The position numbers were made by a program, and so were the translations under genes. A DNA stretch of 64,000 nucleotides, from NCBI RefSeq assembly GCF_000002985.6, contig NC_003279.8, positions 1,302,001 to 1,366,000 of the forward strand, given 5' to 3'. The notes under the pieces were generated by a model. It had not been told where the DNA came from, made no database searches, and was given only the letters and a program-made list of their open reading frames with translations. Origin of the DNA: Caenorhabditis elegans. Its lineage: Eukaryota; Nematoda; Chromadorea; Rhabditida; Rhabditidae. Positions within the stretch are counted from its first letter, which is position 1. Each line of letters starts with the position of its first letter. Positions 43,996-55,500 of the stretch are shown one piece after another.

Positions 43996-45204
43996 AAAAA
44001 GCAAGTGCGGTTTTAGTGGATTTCTTCTAAAAAAAATACAAAAATTGTGAATAAAATTTGATTTTTCATAGGGAAAAATCAGTTTAATCAATTTATTTTT
44101 GGCTAGTGAGACCCGTGGATTTCTAAATATTTGAAAAAAATCTAAACTTTTTGAATAAAAAATTCAAAAATCTGGAATTTTTCAGTCCGAAAGCCCGCGA
44201 AAAATGTCAAGTGGAAAAGTAATGAAATGGAGGAGAGAATTGCTGATAAGCGCAGCAAGACCCGGCAACCATATATAAGATTATTATGCATTTATCAATA
44301 TTATCGGCGATAAAATTGAATAAAAATCAAACATCGAACAAAAAAAATATGGGTTTTTATAATAAGACTCCTTTCTAGGGAAGAATGTGGGGGAAAATTC
44401 AGACAACCCAAGAAATTTTACCAATTGATTGGTGAAAACATGGGTCCTGCCACGAACCAACTTTTTCAGCTACAGTAACCCAAATTTCGGATTTTTTCGA
44501 TTTTAAATAAAAAATTTGAAAGTATTTTTTTTGTAAAACATCTAATTTTTTTAATCCAAAAATGAGCGATTTTCTCACAGAAACTATGCTGAAAATTTAC
44601 AAAAATATGAAAGAAAATCTCGAATTTTAATATTTTTTGCATTAAAAAAATCTCAATATTTGAGATTTTCAAAAAATAGTTTTTCGTAAATTTTCCAATT
44701 TTTCACTAAACAAAAATGATAAAAATTTGAAAAAAGTTTCGTTCGTGCCAGGACCATAAATCAGGTAAAAACAATAAAGCGGTGGTATGTAAGTACAGAA
44801 ATGAAGAAGAATCAATCGTTTTTCAATTGATATGAGAGAAAAAAAAATACAAAGAAAAAGAATGGAACAAATAATGGTTTTTTGTGGGTTTCTACCAGTC
44901 ACGAACACAGGTTTAAAAAAGCTAGAAAAAAAATTTTCTAAAAAAAAAAAAAGTGGTGTAGTCGAAATTTTTTAAATTGCTTTATTATACTCAAAATAGT
45001 CTGAAAACACCGAATTTCATAATGAAACTTCTTGAATACTTCAACTTCTCAAAAAAAAAGTTATGACGGCTCAAAAAAATAGGCTAAAATTAGTTAAAAT
45101 TTGAAATTTGACCGACTTGTCAAGCGGCTGGAAACTATTTTTTTTTTCAAATAACCGTCAAACTTTAAAGGAGTATCATCAATGGGAAAATTGTTTTAAA
45201 ATGT

Positions 45205-45640
45205 AGTATTTGTATTCAAACTTCCAATTATTGCAAAAGAAAAACGAAAAAAATCCGTTAACATTCAGCATTTAGCGGTTGAAATCGACGAAAGTGGCTG
45301 AATTTGAATTTCGCGCGCGCAAATGAATCCTAGGCCACCACGCGATTTCTAGGCCATACTCGTAAACAAAATGTTAATTTAAATGCAATTTTTTCGAACT
45401 TTATTCGCTTTTTTTTTCTCAAAAAGGTTGAGATAACTGGGAAGAAGGAATTGTATTGAGTATTTTTTCAAACGACAATGCCAAACCAAATACAAATTCG
45501 AATGATCGCCATGGCCTAGGATTTCTACAGTTAAACTTCAATGGTTTTTCGTTGATTTTTCTGAGTAAAATGCTGAATGTTAACGGATTTTTCCCGTTTT
45601 TCTTTTGCAATAATTGGAAGTTTGAGTACAAATACTACAA
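45205..45640. repeat. Foldback, about 0.43 kb
   Basis: GTAGTATTTGTATTCAAACTT at the left pairs with AAGTTTGAGTACAAATACTAC at the right; CTAGGCCA-type sequence lies at the centre. Next to, but distinct from, the following foldback. Confidence 0.75.
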
Positions 45641-45645
45641 TTCAC

Positions 45646-46437
45646 TGCAACTTTTTCCTCACGAGGGACGAGGATAAGTGGTTTCTAGGCCATGGCCGAG
45701 AGGCCGACAAGTTTCAGCGGCCATTTATCTTGCTTTGTTTTCCGCCTGTTTTCTTTTGTTTTTCACAGCTTTTTTTCGTTTTTTCTTAATAAAACTGATA
45801 AATAAATACTTTTTGCAGATGCTAAAACAATTTCCAAGTAAATAAATTATGTATTCAGTGGGCAAGCAGCGGTGAAAGTGGTCAATGTAAAATGATGGAT
45901 TACGGGAATACAAAACCTAAACTTTTTCTGAAACATGATACATATGCTGCTTAGATGCTGAAATTGCCTGATTTTCATAACGAGACCGCTGTAAAAGTTT
46001 TGAGGTTTTCAAAATTCAAACTTTTTTGTGCGAAAAGTTGGGTTTTTCACCAAAAAAGTTGAATTTTGAAAACCTCAAAACTTTTTCAGCGGTCTCGTTA
46101 TGAAAATCAGGTAGTCTCAGCATTTAAGCATCATATGTATCATGTTTCAGAAAAAGTTTAGGTTTTGTATTCGCGTAATCCATCATATTACAATGCCCAC
46201 TTTCACCGCTGCTTGCCCACTGAATACATTTTTTTTTTGACTTGGAAAATGTTTTAGCATCTGCAAAAAATATTTGTTTATCAGTTTTAATAAGAAAAAA
46301 CGGGAAAAATCTGTGAAAAACAAAAGAAAACAGGCGGAAAACAAAGCAAGATAAATGACCGCTGAAACTTGTCGGCCCCTCGGCCATGGCCTAGAAACCA
46401 CTTTTCCTCGTCCCTCGTGAAGAAAAAGTTGCAGTGT
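45646..46437. repeat. Foldback, about 0.79 kb
   Basis: The left arm has CTGCAACTTTTTCCTCACGAG, GGCCATGGCCGAGAGGCCGAC and TTTTCCGCCTGTTTTCTTTTG. The right arm has the reverse complements, ending CTCGTGAAGAAAAAGTTGCAG. The central part pairs CATAACGAGACCGCTG with CAGCGGTCTCGTTATG. Arms are about 95 percent alike by eye. Confidence 0.85.
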
Positions 46438-46504
46438 GACAAATTATGTTTTAAGTTGCAAATCAAAAAATGAAGAAAACCGCGAAAAAATCGTTCATTT
46501 TCAG

Positions 46505-49500
46505 AGCCCGAAACCGCACAAGTATGGGTACTGAATAGTTGTACAGTGAAGACACCATCCGAACAACAGGCCAATAATCTCGTTGTACAGGGTCAGGAAC
46601 AGGGGAAAAAGATAATTATGGCTGGATGTGTGTCACAGGCGGCACCAAGTGAACCGTGGCTTCAGAATGTTTCGATTGTTGGTGTTAAGCAGATTGATCG
46701 AATTGTTGAAGTTGTTGGCGAGACGTTGAAGGGCAATAAGGTGAGAGAATTCAGATCAATTTAGGTGCATTATTTCTTTTTTTTTCAAAATTAAAGCTTT
46801 AACCATTTTTCCGGAATTTTGAACCTCTCAAAAACTTTTGAGCATTTTTAAAATTTTTTAATTCAAAACTTAATTTAAAACATTAAAGAATTGAATTTTT
46901 TAACTTCAAAACTGAAATTATTAGGAAAAAAAATTAAAATTAGCTTAGCTATAGCTTAAATTTTAATTTTTTTTAAGCTTTCTTAAACATATAATTTTTG
47001 GATTTTATTTTAAAATTTTTAGTCATAGCTCTCAAAATGTAATTTTTTGACGAGAAAAATATTCATTTTCAGAATAAATTTTATCGAAAAATAACCAAAA
47101 TGTATTTTTTTTAAACCAAAAATCGAAATTTCGGCTATATTAAAACTTTTAATAGTTTTCCGTCATTTTTCGAGGCACCACGTTTCCAAGATCTAGTCGA
47201 AAACAAGATCTACGAGAAGAAGATCTACCAAAACAAGATCTACGTTTTTAGGTTCTGGCACCGCCGTGCCAATTGCGGGTTTCGCAGTTTTCTCGGAGAA
47301 AAATCGAAACACAACGATGCTCCGATATTACGCATCGCGCGTTATTTAGCGTTTTCCAGAAGTTTTTCTTTAAAAAAATGATTTTCTGAATGCTAAACAA
47401 CGGGCGTGATGCGTAATATCGGAGCATCGTTGTTTCGATTTTTCTCCAAGAAAACTGCGAAAACCGCAGTTGGCACGGTGCCAAATCCTGAAAACGTAGA
47501 TCTTGTTTTCGTAGATCTCCTTCTCGTAGATCTTGTTTTCGACTAGATCTTGAAAACGTGGTGCCTCGAAAAATGACGGAAAACTATTAAAAGTTTTAAT
47601 ATAGCCGAAATTTCGATTTTTGGTTAAAAAAAAACATTTTGGTGATTTTTCGATTTTTTCAAAATTTATTTTGAAAATGAATTTTTCTCGTCAAAAAATT
47701 ACATTTTGAGAGCTATGACTAAAAATTTTAAAGTAAAATCCAAAAATTATATGTTTAAGAAAGCTTAAAAATTAAAAAATTTAAGCTAATTTTAATTTTT
47801 TTCTAACAATTTCAGTTTTGAAGTTAAAAAATTCAATTCTTTAATTTAAAAAAAAAATAAGTTTTGAATTTAAAAAATTTAAAAAAAAAGCTCAAAAGTT
47901 TTTGAGAGGTTCAAAATTCCGGAAAAATGGTTAAAGCTTTAATTTTGAAAAAAAAAAGAAATAATGCACCTAAATAGACATTAAAACGTGTTATAAACTA
48001 CCAAAATGTACGAAAAACGGTTAAATAAAAGTTCACGATATTCGGAAAAATTCAGCGTTTTTTTTGTCAAAAATTTTGAACCCCGCTGTAAAACAATTAA
48101 TTTTCTTTGAAATTTTTAAAAGGGAGTACCGAAATTTGAGACTTTGATTTTTTAGACTCAAAATGTGTTCCAAAACTACCGAATTTCGTAATGAGACGTT
48201 CTGGAAATTTCTTTAAAGAAAGTTATGGCGGCTCAAAGTTTTGAAAATAATGGTCAATTTTCAGCTGTAAAATCAAAATTTTTTCCAACTTCTCGGTGTT
48301 GCAATGTCTTGAACTTAACTTTTATTTATTTTTCACTTTTGAATAAATATTGTGATATTTTACTAGACGTATAGTCGTTGATTTAAGTACATTTATGGTC
48401 AGTGGGGCACAAAATGTAACGTTTATTTGTGCCCCAAAGACCATAAATGTACTTAAATCAACGAATAAACGCCTAATAAAAGACCGCAATATTTATTAAA
48501 AAGTGATGAATAAATAAAAATTAGGTTCCAGACGTTGCGACACCGAGAAGTTGGAAAATATTTTGATTTTACAGCTGAAAATGGGCCTTATTTTGCCGAA
48601 CTTTGAACCGCCATAAATCTTTTTTTTGAGAAATTTTCAGAACGTTTCATTACAAAATTCGGTAGTTTTGGACCAATTTTGGTCTAAAAAGGTAAAGTCT
48701 CAAGTTTCGATACTCCACCTTTAAGTATAATAAAGGAACACACCTCAAACACCTTCTTTTTCAATAAAAAAAAACAGATTTACTCAACATTTTCCATATT
48801 TTCAGGTGCGCCTGCTCACCAGAAACCGTCCGGACGCCGTTCTAAGCCTTCCAAAAATGCGAAAAAACGAGCTAATCGAAGTGCTCTCCATCTCCACCGG
48901 TTGCCTTAACAATTGCACATATTGCAAGACAAAAATGGCTCGAGGAGATCTTGTCAGTTATCCGTTGGCTGATTTAGTTGAACAAGCAAGAGCAGCATTT
49001 CATGATGAAGGAGTTAAAGAGCTATGGTTGACATCAGAAGATCTTGGTGCATGGGGAAGAGATATTGGATTAGTTTTGCCGGATTTATTGAGAGAATTGG
49101 TCAAAGTGATTCCGGATGGAAGTATGATGAGATTGGGAATGACTAATCCACCATATATTTTGGATCATTTGGAGGTTAGCAACAATAACCAAAGGTGCAC
49201 ATTTTTCCGGCAAATCGGCAAAACCGGCAATTTTTTTTGTTGGAAATTTAAGTGTTTCCGTATTCCAAAAAATCCCTCTAAAAATTTCCGGCAAACCTGA
49301 TATCCGGCAAATCGGAAAATTGCCGGAATTTAAAATTTCCGGCAAATCGGCAAAACCGGCAATTTTTTTGTTGGAAATTTAAGTGTTTCCGTATTCCAAA
49401 AAATCCCTCTAAAAATTTCCGGCAAGCCTGATATCCGGCAAATCGGCAAATTGCCGGAATTGAACATTTTCGGCAAATCGGCAAAACCGGCAAATTGCCG

Positions 49501-52500
49501 GAATTGAACATTTTCGGCAAATCGGAAAATTGCCGGAATTTAAAATTTCCGGCAAATCGGCAAACCGGCCATTTGCCAGAATTGAACATTTTCGGCAAAT
49601 CGGCAAAACCGACAAATTGCCGGAATTGAACATTTTCGGCAAATCGGCAAATTGCCGGAATTGAACATTTTCGGCAAATCGGCAAACCGGCCATTTGCCG
49701 GAATTGAACATTTTCAGCAAATCGGCGAATTGCCGGAATTGAACATTTCCTGCAAATCGGCAAACCGGCCATTTGCCGGAATTGAACATTTTCGGCAAAT
49801 CGGAAAATTGCCGGAATTGAACATTTTCGGCAAATCGGAAAATTGTCTGAATTGAACATTTTCGGCAAATCGCAAAATTGCCGGAATTGAAAATTTTCGG
49901 CAAATTCGAAAATTGCCGGAATTGAAAATTTTCGGCAAATCGGCAAACCGGCAAATTGACGACGGTCTGATCTACAAAAAATGCGAGAATTTTTTGCCCA
50001 AAACAATGTGACATCAGCACGTTCCTAACCATGCAAAATCAGTTAAGAACTCTGCGTCTCTTCTCCCGCATTTTTTGTAGATCAAAGTAGATCAGCAGCA
50101 AGACCCGGAAACCATGAGATTATTATGCATTTATCAATATTATCGGCGAAAAAATTGAACAAAAATCAAACTTTCTTTTGCAAAAAAAAATGAAATAATG
50201 TCATAATTTTCTTCTCAAAAATTCGAATTAAAAAAAAAATTTTTTGCTAAAAAAAAAAAATTTCCTCATTAAAATAGTATCAATTTTCTGTAAATTTTCC
50301 AATTTTTCACTCAACAAAAATACAATTTCGTTTCAAATTTTTCGAAAAACACGTGGTGCCAGGCAGGCTGTCCCATTACGGTTTGATCTACAAAAAATGC
50401 GGGAATTTTTCGCCCAATAAAATGGGACGTCAGCACACGTTCTTAACCATGCGAGAAATCAGTTGAGAACTCTGCCGCATTTTTTGTAGATCAACGTAGA
50501 TCAAATTGAAATGATGCACTCTGACATAACATTTTTTCAAAGAAAATGGAAAATGGAAAATGTTAAGAAAATTAACAAAAAAAAACAATTTTTTGAATTT
50601 TGAACATTTTATGTTGAGAAAATAAATAGAATTTTTTTTCAAAGCTATCTTTGGAAATATCACCAACAAAAAAACCTGTTTCATGTTTAAAATTCAAAAA
50701 AAAAATCAATAAAATTTGAGTTGAGAGCAAAGTAAAAAAATGCAAATTTTATTGAAATATTTGAAAAATATACAAAAATTGGCCAAAATATTGCCGAAAT
50801 TGGAAATTTTTGGCAAACGACAAAGTCGGCGAATTGCCGTTTCTCAAATTTTCGGCAAACCACCGATTTGCCGGTTTGCCGGATATCAGATTTGCCGGAA
50901 ATGTTTAGAGCGATTTTTTTATAAGGCGTAAAGACTTCAAGCTGTGTTTTTTAAATATTTTTTTTCCGTTTTTTTCTAGATATTTTCATAGAATTTGCTT
51001 ACTTTTCAAAATATAGATATAGGAATATTCATAGGATGCGTTTAATTTTGCCATTTGAAATTGAAATTTTCTGAAATTTCAAAAAAAAAATGCAAACCCA
51101 TAATTTGCCGAAAATTTTTGGCAATTTGCCGGTTTTCCGATTTGCCGGAAATTTTAAATTCCGGCAATTTTCCGATTTGCCGATTTGCCGGATATCAGGT
51201 ATGCCGGAAATTTTTAGAGGGATTTTTTGGAATACGGAAACACTTAAATTTCCAACAAAAAAAATTGCCGGTTTTGCCGGTTTCCCGGAGATTTTCAATT
51301 CCGGCAATTTACCGATTTGCCGATTTGCCGGATATCAGGTTTGCCGGAAATTTCAATTTCAATCGGCAAAGTTGTACGCATCCTATGAATTTGCCTACAA
51401 CCATTTTGAAAAGTAGCCAAATTCTAAGAAAATATCTAAAGAAAACGGCAAAAAATTTCAAAATAAAAAAATATGGAAAAAAATCGGGCAAAACTCACAA
51501 TTTGCCGGAAAATTTGAGAAACGGCAATGTTTGGCCAATGTTTGTATATTTTAAATATTTTAATAAGATGTGCAATTTTTTAAAACTTTTTAGAAAAATG
51601 TTACTCTCAACTCCAACAATTTTATAGAAGTTTTTCAATTTTTCTAATTTCAAAAAATTAAAAAAAAAAGGCACAGTTTCAAGTGTTTCCTTCTTTTTAA
51701 TAACCCCATTAAAAAATTTCCGGCAAACCTGATATCCGGCAAATCGGCAAATCGGCAAATTGCCGGAATTGAAAATTTCCGGCAGATCGGCAAAACCGGC
51801 AATTTTTTTTGTTGGAAATTTAAGTATTTCCGTATTCCAAAAAATCTCTCTAAAAATTTCCGGCAAACCTAAGGCAAGTCGGCAAATCGGCAATTTGCCG
51901 GAATTTAAAATTATTTTTGAAATTTATTTTAAAAATTAATATTTTAATGATGTGCAATTTTTTAAAACTTTTTAGAAAAATGTTACTCTCCTCAACTCCA
52001 ATTTTATAGAAGTTTTTCAAAATTTTTCTAATTTCAAAAAATTTCAAAAAGGCACAGAAAAAAATTTCCGGCAAAAATCTCCAATTTGCCGGAATCAAAT
52101 TATATTCGAAACCCCCCCCCCCGTTTTACTCAATTTTTAAAGAAAAAAAAGTTGCCAAAAATCCTCCTCATAAAAAAACCGAAAAAAATTGCAGGAAATC
52201 GCAGAAATCCTGAATCATCCGAAAGTGTACGCTTTCCTGCATATTCCGGTGCAAAGTGCCTCAGATGCTGTGCTCAACGACATGAAACGAGAATATTCAC
52301 GACGACATTTTGAACAAATTGCCGATTATATGATTGCGAAGTGCGTGCGGGGTTTTTTTTTTGAAATTTCGAGAAAAAAAGAGTAAAAACTACTGAAAAT
52401 TGTAGGAACATTCATAGGATTCGTACAATTTTGCCAATTGAAATTGAAATCCTGAAATTTCCAGAAAAAAAGAAGTGCGAAACCACAATTTGCCGAAAAT

Positions 52501-55500
52501 TTTCGGCGTTTGCCGGTTTTCCGGCAAATTCGGCAATTTGCCGATTTGCCAGAAATTTCAAACCCTGCAATTTGCCGATTTGCCGGAAACTTTAATTCCG
52601 GCAATTTGCCGATTTGCCGGAAATTCGAATTCCGGCAATTTGCCGATTTGCCGATTTGCCGGAAATTTTAATTCCGGCAATTTGTCGATTTGCCGGAAAC
52701 TTTCAATTCCGGCAAATTGCCGGTTTGCCGATTTGCCGGAAATTTTCATTGTCGGCAAATTGCCGATTTGCCAGAAATTTTCAATTCCGCCAAATTGCCG
52801 ATTTGCCGGAAATTTTAATTCCGGCAATTTGCAGATTTTCCAGAAATTTGAATTCCGGCAACTTGTCGATTTGCCGGAAATTTTCATTTTCGACAAATTG
52901 CCGATTTGCCGGAAATTTCAATTCCGGCAAAGTGAGATAAATTTATGAAAAATTTTTTTTTTTAAATTGAATATAGTTTTTATTCAATTTAATATTCAAA
53001 TTCTGCAAAAAAAAAAATTTAAATTATCGTGCTATTTTTGGGATTTCTTCATTTTTTTTTTGAATTTTGATCTAAAACAGAATTTCCCTTAATTTCCAGT
53101 CATTTTCCCGCAAAAAAAAAACATGAAAAAATTCGCTGAAACTCAAAATCTTGGGCTAAAAATCTATAATTTAGCGAAAAATGTATGGAAATTTGACAAA
53201 CGGCAAAAGATTAGTAAATTAGTATAGCAGGAAAAATTTCAAAAAATTGTAAAAATTTTGCTTTAAAGGTGGTGTAGTCCAACTTTTTTAAAATTGCTTT
53301 ATTGGACTCAAAATTGTCTGAAAACACTGAATTTCATAATGAAACTTCTTGAAAACTTCTCAAAAAAAAAATGTTATGACGGCTCAAAAAATGGCCTAAA
53401 ATTAGTTAAAATTTGAAATTTGACCGACTTGTCAAGCTGCTGGAAACTAGCTTTTTTGTTGAAATTACCGTTAAAAATACTATCAAAATTTATTTATCAA
53501 TCCTTGAATTTTGTAAAAAAATTTTGTCACACAGAAAATGGGACGGATCGTAGTTTTCGCAACACTGCCGCACGGAATTTGCCTCCGCCCCTTTTCAACT
53601 GCTTTTCTTGTGGATTTTTTCAATAAAGTTTCGATTTTACTTGTCGTTTTTACTTTTTTCGAATTGGATAGCATTTGCGTTCGAAATAAAAAAAAAAAGA
53701 CAAGTAAAATCGAAACTTTATTGAAAAAATCCACAAGAAAAGCAGTTGAAAAGGGGCGGAGGCAAATCCCGTGCGGCAGTGTTGCGAAAACTACGATCCG
53801 TCCCATTTTCTGTGCGACAAAATTTTTTGCAAAATTCAAGGATCGATTAATAAATTTTTATAGTATTTTTAATGGTAATTTCAAAAAAAAAATAGTTTCC
53901 AACCGCTTGACAAGTCGGTCAAATTTCAAATTTTAACTAATTTTAGGCCATTTTTTGAGCCGTCATAACTTTTTTTTTGAGAAGTTTTCAAGAAGTTTCA
54001 TTATGAAATTCGGCGTTTTCAGACAATTGTTTAGTCCTCCAATAAAGCAAAAATCTTTAAATTTCTCAATTTTTTTTCCAGTGTCCCCAACATCTACATC
54101 GCCACAGACATGATTCTCGCATTCCCGACCGAAACTTTGGAAGATTTCGAAGAAAGTATGGAACTTGTCCGGAAATACAAATTCCCATCTCTATTCATCA
54201 ATCAATATTATCCGAGAAGCGGTACTCCGGCCGCACGGCTCAAAAAAATCGATACGGTTGAAGCGAGAAAACGGACGGCCGCAATGTCTGAATTGTTCAG
54301 GTCGTACACAAGATATACTGACGAACGAATCGGAGAACTTCATCGTGTTCTTGTGACGGAAGTTGCGGCGGGTTAGTGTTTTTTTGGAAATTATCTCGAA
54401 AACTAGACAAAAAAAATTAAATTTTTAAGTAAAACCGGTGTTTTTCTTCAAAAACTCTTGGTTATATTGTTTATTTGTCACAAGAAAGAGTTACACCGGA
54501 AGATAAAAAAAAGTAAATAAAAGATGAGTGAACAAATAAGTAAAATGACCAGTTGGACCAGCTATAGTCCTGGAGGTCAAGTTGGGGGGAAGAGGGTGTC
54601 GAACGGAATGGAGCCTAGGCGCGACGCAAATGCATTTGGAGTTAACAATGGTTACATTTTAGGAAATTCTCTAAAAATTCAAAATTATTTGAAAATGAAA
54701 ATTTCTGGCAAATCGGCAAACCGGCAATTTGCCGGAATTGAAAATTTCTGGCAAATCGGCAAATTGTCAAAAGCGAAAATTTCCGGCAAATTGGCACATT
54801 GCCGGAATTGAGAATTTCCGGCAATCTGGCAAACCGGCAATTTGCCGGAATTGAAAATTTCCGGCAAATCGGCAAACCGGCAATTTTCCGAATTTGTGGT
54901 CGTAAAATTTTGCCGAACGGCAATTGCCGCTCTCTTCTGACCTACAGTACCCCTAACTAGATCAACAACGTCCAAATAAAACAATCAAAGCACATAGGGG
55001 GAGCACATAAAATTTGAATATGGCATACATAATTCGGCGTGAGAGCTGCTCCCATTCTTTATGACCTACCGTACCCTGGCTCTTTTTGCTCTTTTTGCAT
55101 TGATAGAGAGGTCAAAAGTTCAAATTGTAGGTCTTTCACGGATTTTTGGTACTTTTTTTTTGGCAACTCATGTCCTCATTTTTATTTTAAATCTTAATTT
55201 TAAAGTGAAAATGAGGACATATTAGAGCCGGGGTACGGTAGGTCATAAAGAATGGGAGCAGCTCTCACGCCGAATTATGTATGCCATATTCAAATTTTAT
55301 GTGCTCCCCCTATGTGCTTTGATTGTTTTATTTGGACGTTGTTGATCTAGTTAGGGGTACTGTAGGTCAGAAGAGAGCGGCAATTGCCGTTCGGCAAAAT
55401 TTTACGACCACAAATTCGGAAAATTGCCGGTTTGCCGATTTGCCGGAAATTTTCAATTCCGGCAAATTGCCGGAAATTCTCAATTCCGGCAATGTGCCAA

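Larger units (their letters stand above)
42693..46504. other. Region between prolidase and the first CDKAL1 exon found
   Basis: Should hold both promoters, but is mostly repeats: two CACGTG elements (42790-43109), a foldback (43195-43995), a segment duplicated at 50.09-50.34 kb (about 44240-44740), a half copy of the 53.3-kb element (44950-45175), and two foldbacks (45205-45640, 45646-46437). I found no exon for the CDKAL1 N-terminus. Confidence 0.55.

Noticed and set aside
44199..44290. Short frame starting MSSGKVMKWRRE as the missing CDKAL1 first exon
   Set aside because: It has no MTTase motif, ends at a stop after about 25 codons, and part of it is duplicated at 50.1 kb within an intron.
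49278..50032. Minus-strand open frames of 207-242 codons over the CGGCAAAT array (similar at 52475-52948 and 61053-61625)
   Set aside because: The peptides are only repetitions of short phrases like ICRKCSIPA and FAENVQFRQ. They arise because the repeat unit lacks stops in these phases; several frames are open at once and no splice or start context supports them.
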